From positions 496,001-560,000 of the forward strand of contig NZ_CADIJM010000003.1 of assembly GCF_902859585.1 (NCBI RefSeq): a DNA stretch of 64,000 bases, written 5' to 3'. This document shows, piece after piece, positions 35,503-47,935 of the stretch. The translations under genes and the position numbers were made by a program. How positions within the stretch are numbered: position 1 is the stretch's first letter; every line of letters begins with the position of its first letter. The notes beneath the pieces were generated by a model. The model was not told the DNA's origin. It did no database searches and saw only the letters and a list, made by a program, of their open reading frames with translations. This stretch comes from Achromobacter animicus. Its GTDB lineage: Bacteria; Pseudomonadota; Gammaproteobacteria; Burkholderiales; Burkholderiaceae_B.

Positions 35503-36558
35503 TTAGTACGACGGCGGCGGCAGCAGCGGCACGGGGCGGCGCTCCTTGCCGAAGACCGACCGGTACGCCAGGATGTTGAACACCAGCACCACCGGAATCC
35601 CCACGACGGCGCCCGCCATCACGAGCCGCATCGAGCCCAGCGCGCCCGCGCCGTCCCACAGCGTCATGTCGTCCAGGATCAGGTACGGGAACAGGCTGTA
35701 CGCCAGCCCGCTCAGCATCAGCAGGAACAGCGCCACCGTCAGCACAAAAGGCAGCCAGCTGAAGCGGTCGGCGCGGCCCGGCAGCCGCGCCAGCAGCATT
35801 TCCGCGGCCACGAAGCCGGCCAGCATCAGCACCCACACCGACGCCGCAAGGCTCAGGTGGGCAATGTTGCTCCACTTGTAGAAGATGCCGGCGTTGGCCA
35901 GGCCCAGCGTGACCGCGATCGACACCATGCCCACGGCGGTCCAGCGGATGGCGTGGCGCGCCCAGTTGGCCGCGCGGCGCTGCAGGTCGCCCTCGACACG
36001 CATGACGAGCCACGACGCGCCCAGCAACACGTACGCGGCCACCGCGCACAGGCCCACGAACATCGCAAACCAGCCATAACCCGCGTCGGACTGGTAGCCC
36101 GTGGCGATGCGGCCAAGCAGCGTGCCCTGGCCGAACGCGGTGATGACCGAGCCGATCCAGAATGCGAAGATCCAGCGCGGCTTCATTTCGTTGCGGGCGC
36201 GGATGCGGAATTCGAAGGCGACGCTGCGCAGCACCACGCCCAGCACCATGAACGTCAGCGGCCCATAAAGTTTGCCCAGCACGGCGCCCCAGGCGAACGG
36301 GAACGCCGCCGCAAACAGCCCCATGCCCAGCAGCAGCCAGAACTCGTTGGCGTCGCGCCACGGGCTGAGCAGGCTCATCATGCGGCCGCGCTCGTGTTCC
36401 GGCGCGATCTGCAGCAGGATGCCCACGCCGAGGTCGAAGCCGTCCAGAACCATGCCCGCGGCAATCACGACAAACAGCAGCGCCATGAAGGCGAGCGGCA
36501 TCCAGAACGAAGGATCGTCGGGGCTCAGGCCTTGCGACGCAGCCAGCATGGCGATCAT
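35503..36558 (-). CDS. cydB: Cytochrome bd-type oxidase subunit II-like protein
   Basis: A 351-residue membrane protein of the CydB family, with about nine helices. The conserved Asp segment LDGFDLGVGIL and the downstream SPWRDANEFWLLL match the family. It overlaps the subunit I gene in an ATGA arrangement, with GGAGG just before its ATG, so both are made together. In ordinary cytochrome bd CydB supports CydA, which binds the haems. Because the subunit I here lacks haem ligands, the complex may not be an oxidase. No CydX-like small ORF follows; the protein ends in Pro-rich PLLPPPSY. Confidence 0.8.
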   Translation of the reverse strand: MIAMLAASQGLSPDDPSFWMPLAFMALLFVVIAAGMVLDGFDLGVGILLQIAPEHERGRMMSLLSPWRDANEFWLLLGMGLFAAAFPFAWGAVLGKLYGPLTFMVLGVVLRSVAFEFRIRARNEMKPRWIFAFWIGSVITAFGQGTLLGRIATGYQSDAGYGWFAMFVGLCAVAAYVLLGASWLVMRVEGDLQRRAANWARHAIRWTAVGMVSIAVTLGLANAGIFYKWSNIAHLSLAASVWVLMLAGFVAAEMLLARLPGRADRFSWLPFVLTVALFLLMLSGLAYSLFPYLILDDMTLWDGAGALGSMRLVMAGAVVGIPVVLVFNILAYRSVFGKERRPVPLLPPPSY

Positions 36559-37898
36559 GGCGCACCTCCGCTCAGCTTGCGCACAGGCACGACGCCGTAG
36601 CGCGCCGCATGGAACAGCATGCCGGCGAACGCGGCCAGCAGCAGCGCGTACAGCAGTCCGTAGCCGGCCAGCCCGTACAGCACGGTGCTGGAGGGCACGG
36701 AGCCCAGGACCTCGGATTGCGTAACGGTGCCGTTCACGACAAAAGGCTGCAGCCCGATGATGGAGACCCACCAGCCGGCCACGACGGCGATGCCGCCGGA
36801 GAACATCATGCCGCACAGGACCCGCTGCCACCACGGCGGGAGGACCGACGGGTCCATGCCGCGCCGGAACGTCCACAGGAAGGTCACGCACGCCACGGCC
36901 AGCATCAGCAGCCCCAGGCCGACGGCCACGCGCAGCGACCAGAAGGTCAGCGCCACCGGCGGCAGCATGCCCGAATATTTGTCCAGGCCCTGGTAGGTGC
37001 CGTCCGCATTGCGATGCAGCCACATGCCCCCGGCGTTGTTGATCGTGAGGTCGCCTTCGTTGACGTGCCCGCGCGCGTCGGGCCAGCCGAACAGCACCAG
37101 TTGCGGCACGGGGCCGCTTTCCCAGAAGCCCGCCGCGGCAGCGGCCTTGGCCGGTTGCAGCTTGGCCATCATCTGACCCGCGCCGGTCGCCACGGGCACC
37201 TGCAGGAACGCGGCCACCACGGCCACCACGAGCGCCGTCTTGAACGCGCTGCGCTCGCCCTCGCCCAGCGGCCGCCGCAACGACTGCAGCGCGGTCACGC
37301 CCATCATGAGGAACGACGCGGCCAGCGCCGCACCGACCATCACCACGGCCATGCGCCAGCCGACCGAGGGATTGAGCACGACCTTGTGCCAGTCATAGAC
37401 CTGGTAGCGGCCGTCGACCAGCAGCGCGCCGTCCGGCGTCTGCATCCACGATTGCAGGGCAAGCACCCAGAACACGGCGACGAGCTGCCCGGCCGCCACC
37501 ATCAGGACGGCCAGCGTGTGCGCGCCATCGGACACGCGGCGTTGGCCGAACAGCATGACGCCCAGGAAACAGGACTTGAGGATGAAGACGGACAGGATGC
37601 CGTAACCCAGCAGCGGACCGGCCACGTTGCCGATCTTGTCCATCAGGCCCGCCCACAGGCTGCCGATCTGGATCAGGACGGGCACGCTGGCGGCTAGCGT
37701 CAACACGAAGGACAGCGCAAAGATGCGGACCCAGAAGCGGTAGGCCGCCGTCCAGCCACCGTGGCTGGACCACCGGGCCCGGATCTTGAAGAACAGCAGC
37801 ACCCAGGCCAGCGCCAGAGAGACGGCTAGGAAAAGCGCCAGGAAGCTAAGGCTGGCCACAAACTGCGCCCGGGCCAGGGATAGGGTCGAGATATCCAT
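36555..37898 (-). CDS. Divergent cytochrome bd subunit I-like protein lacking haem ligands
   Basis: A 447-residue membrane protein clearly related to CydA: the ARAQF start, WMQTPDG, VVLNP, LFGWPDA and GWW-x4-GLQPF segments align in order. When aligned to E. coli CydA, His 19 becomes Leu 20, His 186 becomes Val 185 and Met 393 becomes Ala 325, so all three haem ligands are absent. Glu 99 aligns with Tyr 99, and GRQPW reads GLQPF. The quinol loop is short. The protein may therefore be a haem-free relative rather than an oxidase. ATG 37898 matches the family start. The alignment was made by eye. Confidence 0.75.
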   Translation of the reverse strand: MDISTLSLARAQFVASLSFLALFLAVSLALAWVLLFFKIRARWSSHGGWTAAYRFWVRIFALSFVLTLAASVPVLIQIGSLWAGLMDKIGNVAGPLLGYGILSVFILKSCFLGVMLFGQRRVSDGAHTLAVLMVAAGQLVAVFWVLALQSWMQTPDGALLVDGRYQVYDWHKVVLNPSVGWRMAVVMVGAALAASFLMMGVTALQSLRRPLGEGERSAFKTALVVAVVAAFLQVPVATGAGQMMAKLQPAKAAAAAGFWESGPVPQLVLFGWPDARGHVNEGDLTINNAGGMWLHRNADGTYQGLDKYSGMLPPVALTFWSLRVAVGLGLLMLAVACVTFLWTFRRGMDPSVLPPWWQRVLCGMMFSGGIAVVAGWWVSIIGLQPFVVNGTVTQSEVLGSVPSSTVLYGLAGYGLLYALLLAAFAGMLFHAARYGVVPVRKLSGGAP

Positions 37899-38034
37899 AA
37901 TGGCCCGTAGTGTAGAGCCAGTTACATGACTATGGGGGCCGATCGAAACCGGTTGAAGGCGTGGCAAAAATGGCCGCGCTGCGGAACGTGGCAAAATTGA
38001 CGCTTTGTCGCTGCTTTTTCCTATTCTTTCAAGA

Positions 38035-39801
<1,767 letters not shown>

Positions 39802-39825
39802 CGCGCCCGCGTGCGCAATACCGGG

Positions 39826-39851
39826 AAAAGGCGCCTTGTGGCGCCTTTTTC
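39826..39851. terminator. Rho-independent terminator after glnS
   Basis: AAAAGGCGCC and GGCGCCTTTT enclose a TTGT loop, followed by further T residues. It lies 25 bp after the glnS stop codon and could also work in the opposite direction because of the A run. Confidence 0.85.
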
Positions 39852-39961
39852 TTTCGCCCTGCGCCCGGCGCAGGCCGCCCCCGGCGGGTTATCATCCCCG
39901 ACATCCCGCAGCCGGTTGCGCGCGCTGTTTTCCGCCGCCCGGACCGCCAGCCACAATCAAG

Positions 39962-40906
39962 ATGAACACTGAATCCCTAGCCCTGGACTTCAAGAGCGCC
40001 ACCCTGTATGCCATCCGGGTGGTTTTGCATAGCGCCGATCCCGAACGCCTGAACGCAGCGCTGGCCAAGCGCATGGCGGATGCCGGCAGCTTCTTTGAAA
40101 ACGAACCCGTCGTCATCGACGCCAGCCGGGTCGAGGAAACGATCGACTGGCCGGCGCTGGTCGCGTCGCTGCGCGGCCACAACCTGCCTCCGATCGGCGT
40201 GGTGGCCGAAGGCGCCAATCTGCAAGCCGCGCGCGATGCCGGCCTGACCCCGGTCGAACTGTCCACGCCTGCCGCGCGCCCCGCCCCCGTGGTGGACACC
40301 GCGCCCCCGAACGATGTCGCGACGCCCGTGCCGTCCGTGCCGGCCGCCGCCGTCGAGATCGCGCCCGCACCCACCGACACGTCGGCGCTTGCCGCGCAGA
40401 CGTCTGCCGCCGATACCGCGGCGCAGGACAAGACGGGCGCCGCTGACGTTGCCGATGCAAAGGCCGATACGCAGGCCGAAAAGCCCGCAGCCGACGCCGA
40501 TCCCCTGCCCGCCCGCGCGGCCAGCAGCACCACGTCCGCGCCCAGCCCGACGGCCGCCGCCCCGCACTCGTCGTCGGCGCTGGTGATCACGCGGCCGCTG
40601 CGCTCGGGCCAGCGCGTTTACGCGCGGCATACGGATCTGGTGGTGATCGGCATGGTCAGCCAGGGCGCCGAAGTCATCGCCGACGGCAACGTGCACGTTT
40701 ACGGTCCGCTGCGCGGCAAGGCCATGGCCGGCGCGCGCGGCGACACGTCGGCGCGCATCTTCACGACGCACCTGGATGCGGAATTGCTGGCCGTCGCGGG
40801 CGTCTACCGCGTGGTCGAAGACAAGCTCGATGGCACGCTGCAGAACCAGCCTGCGCTGGTCCGCCTGGATGGCGACACGCTGCGCATCGAAGCGCTGAAG
40901 GCCTGA
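39962..40906 (+). CDS. minC: Septum-site inhibitor MinC with a long linker
   Basis: MinC blocks FtsZ assembly near the poles, guided by MinD. The 314-residue protein has the N-terminal FtsZ-binding domain at about 1-100 and the C-terminal beta-helix domain from about 208 ([20 protein letters not shown], then [20 protein letters not shown]). The linker from 101 to 206 is rich in Ala, Pro, Thr and Asp and makes the protein about 80 residues longer than E. coli MinC (231). minC is 142 bp upstream of minD, a wider gap than usual in min operons, and may carry an additional promoter for minDE. Confidence 0.95.
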   Translation: MNTESLALDFKSATLYAIRVVLHSADPERLNAALAKRMADAGSFFENEPVVIDASRVEETIDWPALVASLRGHNLPPIGVVAEGANLQAARDAGLTPVELSTPAARPAPVVDTAPPNDVATPVPSVPAAAVEIAPAPTDTSALAAQTSAADTAAQDKTGAADVADAKADTQAEKPAADADPLPARAASSTTSAPSPTAAAPHSSSALVITRPLRSGQRVYARHTDLVVIGMVSQGAEVIADGNVHVYGPLRGKAMAGARGDTSARIFTTHLDAELLAVAGVYRVVEDKLDGTLQNQPALVRLDGDTLRIEALKA

Positions 40907-41048
40907 TGCCGCGCCCGGGGCGCGGCATCCTGCGAGACGGCGGCGCGGCCGCGGCCCGCTCAAATCTCAACACATCCTGTAAGAAGCCTTACACGGGCTT
41001 TTTGCTTTACGATAACGCGATTTATTCGAACATAAGGGTTTGATCGTC

Positions 41049-41864
41049 ATGACACGCATTGTTGTGGTGACTTCCGGCAAAGGCGGCGTGGGCAAAACCA
41101 CGACGAGCGCCAGTTTTTCCGCGGGCCTCGCGATGCGGGGCCACAAGACCGCTGTCATCGACTTCGACGTCGGCCTGCGCAACCTCGACCTCATCATGGG
41201 TTGCGAGCGTCGCGTGGTGTATGACTTCGTCAATGTGATCCAGGGCGAAGCGACCCTCAAGCAAGCGCTCATCAAGGACAAGCAGCTTGAAAACCTTTTC
41301 ATCCTGCCCGCCTCGCAAACGCGCGACAAGGATGCGCTGACGCAGGAAGGCGTGGAAAAGGTCATCAATGACCTGAAGGAAATGGGTTTCGACTACATCG
41401 TCTGCGATTCGCCCGCCGGCATCGAAACCGGCGCGCTGATGGCCGCGTATTTTGCGGATGACGCGCTGGTGGTGACCAACCCGGAAGTCTCGTCGGTGCG
41501 TGACTCGGACCGCATCCTGGGCATCCTGGCCGCCAAGTCCAAGCGCGCGGTCGAGGGCGACGAGCCGGTCAAGGAATACCTGCTGCTGACCCGCTACAAC
41601 CCCAAGCGCGTGTCCGACGGCGAGATGCTGTCGCTGACCGACATCGAGGACATCCTGCGCATCAAGCTCATCGGCGTGATTCCCGAATCGGAAGCCGTGC
41701 TGCAGGCGTCGAACCAGGGCCTGCCGGCCATTCACCTGAAAGACACCGACGTCTCGGAAGCCTACAAGGACGTCGTCAGCCGTTACCTTGGCGAAGACAA
41801 GGCCCTGCGCTTTACCGACTACGAAAAGCCGGGTTTCCTGAAACGCCTGTTCGGAGGCAAGTAA
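41049..41864 (+). CDS. minD: Septum-site ATPase MinD
   Basis: MinD is a membrane-associated ATPase that recruits MinC and oscillates under MinE control. The 271-residue protein has the deviant Walker A motif KGGVGKTT at 11-18, the switch region DFDVGLRNLDLIMGCERR and VCDSPAGIE. The C-terminal GFLKRLFGGK is the amphipathic membrane-targeting helix. ATG 41049 was chosen over an in-frame TTG at 41040. minE follows after 3 bp, so translation is coupled. Confidence 0.97.
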   Translation: MTRIVVVTSGKGGVGKTTTSASFSAGLAMRGHKTAVIDFDVGLRNLDLIMGCERRVVYDFVNVIQGEATLKQALIKDKQLENLFILPASQTRDKDALTQEGVEKVINDLKEMGFDYIVCDSPAGIETGALMAAYFADDALVVTNPEVSSVRDSDRILGILAAKSKRAVEGDEPVKEYLLLTRYNPKRVSDGEMLSLTDIEDILRIKLIGVIPESEAVLQASNQGLPAIHLKDTDVSEAYKDVVSRYLGEDKALRFTDYEKPGFLKRLFGGK

Positions 41865-41867
41865 GCG

Positions 41868-42125
41868 ATGTCCTTCCTGTCGTTTCTGCTCGGTCAAAAG
41901 AAGACCTCCGCGTCCGTCGCCAAAGAACGGTTGCAGATCATCCTTGCCCACGAGCGTGGCCGCGGGGATTCGCCCGATTACCTGCCGCAGCTTCAGCAGG
42001 AACTGATCGCGGTCATCTCCAAGTACGTGAAGATCAATCCTGAAGACATCAAGGTGCACCTGGAACGCCAGGACACGCTGGAAGTGTTGGAAGTGAAGAT
42101 CGAAATGCCGCAAAACGAGACGTGA
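41868..42125 (+). CDS. minE: Cell division topological factor MinE
   Basis: An 85-residue activator of the MinD ATPase that confines division to mid-cell. The N-terminal membrane-targeting stretch [10 protein letters not shown] is followed by the MinD-contact helix [13 protein letters not shown] and the C-terminal topological domain [20 protein letters not shown]. Size and order match the family. It is the last gene of the min cluster and is followed by a terminator hairpin at 42166-42201. Confidence 0.97.
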   Translation: MSFLSFLLGQKKTSASVAKERLQIILAHERGRGDSPDYLPQLQQELIAVISKYVKINPEDIKVHLERQDTLEVLEVKIEMPQNET

Positions 42126-42165
42126 CGTCTCTGCTGTGCGCCGGCCTTGCCGGCGCGCGTTGCGC

Positions 42166-42201
42166 ATAAAAAACGCCCGGCATTGCCGGGCGTTGCTTTT
42201 T
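42166..42201. terminator. Rho-independent terminator after minE
   Basis: AACGCCCGGC and GCCGGGCGTT form a 10-bp stem around a 3-base loop, with A residues on the left and GCTTTTT on the right. It lies between convergent minE and the lipoprotein gene. Confidence 0.85.
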
Positions 42202-42215
42202 GGGACGAGGAAGGC

Positions 42216-42440
42216 TTAACGCTTGCCGACCTGGTCGCCGATCACACCGCCGATCGCCGCGCCGCCGACCGTGCCGAGCACGCCGCCGTTAGTGATCACC
42301 GCACCCGCGACGCCGCCGAGTGCGGCGCCCCCCACGGTGCTCTTCTGGCGATGGCTCATGCCATCCCACGATGAACAACCCGCCATGGTGGCAGCCAGCG
42401 CCACAGCGGCACAGATCTTGGAAAGCGATGCGATTTTCAT
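42216..42440 (-). CDS. Glycine-zipper lipoprotein, OsmB-like
   Basis: A 74-residue small lipoprotein with signal peptide and lipobox ending in Cys 22 (AATMAGC). The mature part is a Gly-rich zipper: STVGGAALGGVAGAVITNGG and then TVGGAAIGGVIGDQVGKR. Such two-helix Gly-zipper proteins sit in the outer membrane or periplasm; OsmB and related proteins respond to envelope or osmotic stress. The gene stands alone, convergent with minE. A T-rich and purine-poor 190-bp gap separates it from the next gene, with no clear promoter. Confidence 0.8.
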   Translation of the reverse strand: MKIASLSKICAAVALAATMAGCSSWDGMSHRQKSTVGGAALGGVAGAVITNGGVLGTVGGAAIGGVIGDQVGKR

Positions 42441-42631
42441 GATGTAGCTCCTATTCTTTTACCCGGGGCCGCACCGGAGAATCAAAATGCGAGCGAGCGG
42501 ACCTTTAGGGGTTTAGAGCTTTCAGGATCGCAAATTATCCGGGGACACGGTGTTAGGTTTACCCAGGAATTGTGTCAAAGGGAGAGCGAACTTTTGCACT
42601 CCCCTGGGAACGATGTTGCAAGGGCCGGCGG

Positions 42632-43170
42632 CTATTTGACCAGACGTAACACGTCGCGGAAGCGCGGGTGCTCGCACGTCTCCATCCACTCGAAAATCGC
42701 CATCTCTGTCGTGACGATCTCCGCGCCATGCGCGCGCGCGCGGCGCAGCGCAGCGCGGCATGATGGTCCGACGGCTTGCGCGATCCCGCCGCATCCGCGA
42801 CAAGCACCGTCTTGTAGCCAAGGTGCACCAGACCGATCACGGTTTGCAGCACGCAGATATGCGCCTCGCAGCCGGCCACCAGCACCGTCTTGCGCGAGGC
42901 GGGCAGCCAGCCGTCGAAACCCGGTTCGCGCGCTGACGAAAAGTGCATCTTCTGGAACGTGGCCTGCACCAGCTCGCGCAACGGGTCCACGGTGACGCCC
43001 AGCATCTTGCTGTGGTGCTCGGTGGCCACGACCGGTACATCGAGCAACCGCGCCGCCTGCGCCAGCTTGTGCGCGGCGTTCAGCACGGCGTCGCCTTCGT
43101 GGATGACAGGCATCAGGCGGCCCTGCATGTCGACAATCAACAGGGTGGAATCGGAGGCGGACAGCAGCAT
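42632..43170 (-). pseudogene. Isochorismatase-family hydrolase, frameshifted
   Basis: A cysteine hydrolase of the isochorismatase (YcaC/nicotinamidase-like) family. The first frame reads from ATG 43170 with the family motif LLIVDMQGRLMP holding the catalytic Asp and VAGCEAHICVLQTVIGL holding the catalytic Cys, and continues to SRKPSDHHAAL. After this the meaningful frame shifts: HGAEIVTTEMAIFEWMETCE and the ending RDVLRLVK are in another frame. A 5-bp tandem duplication at 42743-42756 accounts exactly for the shift. If uncorrected, the product is 203 residues with an aberrant C-terminus that ends at 42559. It may be a real mutation or a sequencing error. Confidence 0.8.
42743..42756. repeat. 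5-bp tandem duplication at the frameshift site
   Basis: The sequence GCGCAGCGCAGCGC contains GCGCA twice followed by GCGC. Removing one 5-bp copy restores a continuous family-like reading frame (HHAALRRARAHGAEIV). Confidence 0.75.
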
Positions 43171-43235
43171 GGTGGGGGACTCCTTGGGGGCAAGGGGTCA
43201 GCATAACGCTGTGGGGCGGTGATGTCGCGCGGGCC

Positions 43236-43248
43236 GATGTCTGACATC
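43236..43248. repeat. Palindrome GATGTCTGACATC
   Basis: A 13-bp perfect inverted repeat, a variant of the GGTGTCTGACACC palindrome of the tandem array that follows, 30 bp away. Confidence 0.7.
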
Positions 43249-43263
43249 TCAGAGGATCCAAAC

Positions 43264-43364
43264 GTAGGACTGATTCTGGTGTCTGACACCACTGCAAAAT
43301 GTAGGACTGATTCGGGTGTCTGACACCCCCGCAGAATGTAGGACTGAATCGGGTGTCTGACACC
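43264..43364. repeat. 37-bp tandem repeat carrying GGTGTCTGACACC palindromes
   Basis: The unit begins GTAGGACTGATTCGGG and has a 37-bp period: 43264-43300, 43301-43337 and a partial third at 43338-43364. Each carries the 13-bp perfect palindrome GGTGTCTGACACC (43278-43290, 43315-43327, 43352-43364). A further variant, GGTGTCGGACACC, is at 43410-43422, past the terminator. The array lies just beyond the ettA end. No protein is encoded. Confidence 0.9.
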
Positions 43365-43395
43365 AAAAAAAAATCCCGGCACCTGGGCCGGGATT
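43364..43395 (-). terminator. Rho-independent terminator of ettA
   Basis: On the minus strand AATCCCGGC pairs with GCCGGGATT (stem 9 bp, 6-base loop), followed by nine T residues. It lies 43 bp after the ettA stop and runs into the palindromic repeat array. Confidence 0.85.
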
Positions 43396-43437
43396 CTTGG
43401 CATTCGGCTGGTGTCGGACACCAGAGGAATCGGTTGT

Positions 43438-45111
<1,674 letters not shown>

Positions 45112-45226
45112 GGGCTCGTAGGTGAGATATAGCTGAGAAACCGTTGATTGTAGGCCGGATCCCTGACCGGCGTGCGGCAGCAGTGATCCGGCCCCATCTC
45201 GCGTTGATCCGGGCCTTTGCCCGCCT

Positions 45227-46147
45227 TCAGTTGGCCTTCTCGGCCCGGCCCGGCAGACCCGGCGTACGCATCTGCGCCAGCATCACGCCGGCCAGCGCCA
45301 GCGCACCGCCCGCGATATGAAACAGATGCGGCTTTTCATCGAGGAACAGCGCCGCGATGGCCACGGTGAACACCGGCATGACGTTCAGGAAGATGCTGGC
45401 GCGGTTGGGGCCCAGGTGGCGCACGCCCTGCATCCACAGATACGGCGCAAACAGCGACGGAAACACCGCCGCATACAGCACCAGCGGCACGTTGGCGGCA
45501 TTGAGCGGCGACGGCGCCGCCATCAGAAAGGCGGGAAGCTGGAACAGAATGCCGAACGCGACCTGCACGTACAGCGACTGCCACGGCCCCACGGGCAGCG
45601 CCCACCGGCGCAGCAGCACGCCATAGAGCGCATAGGCCAGCGCGCCCAGCCCCATCAGCACGTCGCCGTGGTTGGCGCCCACGGACAGCAGCCGGGCCGG
45701 GTCGCCCTCGCCGATCAGCAGCGCCAGCCCGGCCAGCGACACCAGGCTGCCCAGCACCGCCATGGCCGTGGGGCGCTCGCGCATGATGACCGCCATGACG
45801 GCGATGGTCATGAGCGGGATCATCGCGGTGATGAAGCCCATGTTGGTGGCCGTGGTGGACGCGGCCGCCACATACGCCAGGCCTTGGTACAGCGCCATGC
45901 CCAGTCCGCCCAGCACGGCGAATTTCGGCAGGTGCGCCAGCACCTGGCGGCGTTGCGCCCAGACACCCGGCAGCGCAAACGGGGTCAGGACGATGCCCGC
46001 CAGCGCCCAGCGATAAAAGCCGATGGCCGCCGGCGCGATGACGCCTGCGGCCATCTTGGTGACGATCATGTTGATCGACCAGATCAGGGCGGCCAGAAGC
46101 GGAAACAGGAAAAATCGGAGAGGGAGCTGCGGGGCGTCGGAGCGCAT
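45227..46147 (-). CDS. DMT-superfamily transporter (EamA family)
   Basis: A 306-residue inner-membrane transporter with ten helices in two EamA repeats. The first repeat starts with [20 protein letters not shown] and the second near [20 protein letters not shown]. EamA proteins usually export amino acids or other metabolites; the substrate cannot be told. ATG 46147 was used; a longer reading exists but adds an Arg-rich stretch unlike a membrane start. The gene stands alone after ettA on the same strand with a 115-bp gap. Confidence 0.85.
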   Translation of the reverse strand: MRSDAPQLPLRFFLFPLLAALIWSINMIVTKMAAGVIAPAAIGFYRWALAGIVLTPFALPGVWAQRRQVLAHLPKFAVLGGLGMALYQGLAYVAAASTTATNMGFITAMIPLMTIAVMAVIMRERPTAMAVLGSLVSLAGLALLIGEGDPARLLSVGANHGDVLMGLGALAYALYGVLLRRWALPVGPWQSLYVQVAFGILFQLPAFLMAAPSPLNAANVPLVLYAAVFPSLFAPYLWMQGVRHLGPNRASIFLNVMPVFTVAIAALFLDEKPHLFHIAGGALALAGVMLAQMRTPGLPGRAEKAN

Positions 46148-46368
46148 GGATGAAACGGGAAGGCAGAAAGACGAAAAGCAGGCCAGTGTAGGCGCCGTCC
46201 GACCCGCTGTATACGTCACTGATATGTTGGCGCCCCGGCACGCCATCTGAACACCGCCCGCGTTTCTTCGTAATCCAAGCGCCCGATGCACCGCAGCGCG
46301 GTTCGCGCGACAATAGCGCCTGACGTATCTGCCGTGCCGTCGCGGCTTCATCGCGCCCAGGAACCTTC

Positions 46369-46890
46369 ATGTCCGCCTCTGCCACTCCTCCCGCTTCCTT
46401 GACCCATTTCAGCGCACCCGAACTGGACATGCTGACCAAGACCGCGGATGCACTCAGCGCCTATCTGGGCAAACCCGTGCTGGCGGAAGTGGTGCTGGGC
46501 GATGAAGGCACCGAATGGGTGACCTACGGCGTCCCAATGGACGAGAAGGCCGAGACGGACGAGGAACAGACCCACGTGCAGATGGGCGGGCCGGGCGCGC
46601 GCCTGCTCGGCAACCGAGGCGGCTTGCCGCAGTCCGATGACGACACCTACGACTGTCTGTACCTTTGGGCGATCCAGATCTCGCTGAACGACGGCGAGCG
46701 ATTCATCAAGCTGGACCACGACGGTGAAGAATCCGCCTGGTCCGACAACCTGGAAGACGTGCTGCCCTTTGCCCTGACCGAGGAACCGCAACCGGATCCC
46801 GACGAGGAAGACGAAGAAGACGACGGCGCGGACGACGAAGACGACGACACGCCGTACGACGACGTCCACAACCACAACCACCGCCATTGA
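46369..46890 (+). CDS. Conserved-looking hypothetical protein with acidic and His-rich tail
   Basis: I do not recognise this 173-residue protein. The first 140 residues look like a globular domain (EWVTYGVPMDEKAE, YDCLYLWAIQISLNDGERF). From about residue 142 the chain becomes almost all Asp/Glu, ending in DDVHNHNHRH. The tail could bind divalent metal or a basic partner. There is no signal peptide or membrane segment. It is a single gene, divergent from the DMT transporter with a 221-bp gap. Codon use is like its neighbours. Confidence 0.7.
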   Translation: MSASATPPASLTHFSAPELDMLTKTADALSAYLGKPVLAEVVLGDEGTEWVTYGVPMDEKAETDEEQTHVQMGGPGARLLGNRGGLPQSDDDTYDCLYLWAIQISLNDGERFIKLDHDGEESAWSDNLEDVLPFALTEEPQPDPDEEDEEDDGADDEDDDTPYDDVHNHNHRH

Positions 46891-46939
46891 GCGGCGCGCC
46901 GCGGCCCGGGCAGGCGCCCGGTCCACGGCGTTTACAGAA

Positions 46940-47935
46940 TCACACGGTGATCCGGCCTTCCTCGACCGCGTGGCAGGCCACGATCGACACCCCCGCCAGC
47001 TTCGCGACCGGCGCTTCGGCCTTGCAACGGTCGTTGGCGTGCGGGCAGCGCGGATGGAAGGTGCAGCCGGACGGGGGATTCAGGGGATTGGGCACCTCGC
47101 CCGCCACCGCCGTGCGCGGCTTGCCCGCGCCGTTGATGTCCGGAATCGCCTCGAGCAGCATCCGCGTGTAAGGATGCCGCGGCCGCGCGAAGAGTTCGTC
47201 GCGCGGCGCCACTTCCACCATGCGGCCCAGATACATCACGCCCACGCGATCCGCCACATGGTGCACGACGGCCAGGTTGTGCGAGATGAACAGGTACGTC
47301 AGCCCCAGCTTGCGCTGCAGGTCTTTCATCAGGTTCAGCACCTGCGCCTGCACGGACACATCCAGCGCCGAGGTGGGCTCGTCGCACACCAGGAATTCCG
47401 GATTGACCGCCAGCGCGCGGGCGATCGAGATGCGCTGACGCTGCCCGCCCGAGAACTGGTGCGGATAGCGGCTCTGGTCCGCGGGATCCAGGCCCACTTG
47501 CCGCAGGAGTTCGCCCACGCGCGCCACGCGGTCCGCGGGCGACATCTGCGTGTGCGTCAGCATCGGCTCGGCGATGATGCGGCCCACGCGCCAGCGCGGA
47601 TTCAGGCTGGCATAGGGATCCTGGAAGATCATCTGCAGGCGTTTGCGCAAGGCGCGCCCGCCGGGCTCGGACATGCGCGACAGCGGCTGGCCGTCGAAGT
47701 GGATGTCGCCGCGCGTCAGGCCATACAGCCCGACCAGCATGCGCGCGACCGTGGATTTTCCACAGCCGGATTCACCCACCAGTGCCAGCGTTTCGCCGCG
47801 GGCGATGTCGAACGACACGCCGTCCACCGCACGCAGCATCACTTTGGGCTTGCGCGCCAGCGTGCGCTCCAGCCAGGGCGGCGATACGTCGAACCAGCGC
47901 GCAGCGTCCTTTACTTGAACCAAGGGCGTGGTCAT
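46940..47935 (-). CDS. dppF: Peptide/opine-type ABC transporter ATPase (DppF-like)
   Basis: A 331-residue ATPase of the Dpp/Opp family that powers substrate import. Walker [10 protein letters not shown] is near residue 54, the signature [15 protein letters not shown] near 163 and Walker [18 protein letters not shown] follows. The C-terminal region has the oligopeptide-type motif [19 protein letters not shown], where the Cys cluster binds Fe-S or metal in relatives. Its ATG overlaps the dppD-like stop (ATGA). Last gene of the operon. The dpp symbols follow gene order; the substrate is not proven. Confidence 0.88.
   Translation of the reverse strand: MTTPLVQVKDAARWFDVSPPWLERTLARKPKVMLRAVDGVSFDIARGETLALVGESGCGKSTVARMLVGLYGLTRGDIHFDGQPLSRMSEPGGRALRKRLQMIFQDPYASLNPRWRVGRIIAEPMLTHTQMSPADRVARVGELLRQVGLDPADQSRYPHQFSGGQRQRISIARALAVNPEFLVCDEPTSALDVSVQAQVLNLMKDLQRKLGLTYLFISHNLAVVHHVADRVGVMYLGRMVEVAPRDELFARPRHPYTRMLLEAIPDINGAGKPRTAVAGEVPNPLNPPSGCTFHPRCPHANDRCKAEAPVAKLAGVSIVACHAVEEGRITV

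Noticed and set aside
34357-36600. A 747-codon open frame on the plus strand spanning part of recQ and cydB
   Set aside because: It begins inside recQ in another frame and continues antisense to cydB; its product is His/Gln/Arg-rich with no motif.
43264-43364. Possible CRISPR array
   Set aside because: The 37-bp units are contiguous, with no unique spacers, only three copies, and no cas genes nearby.
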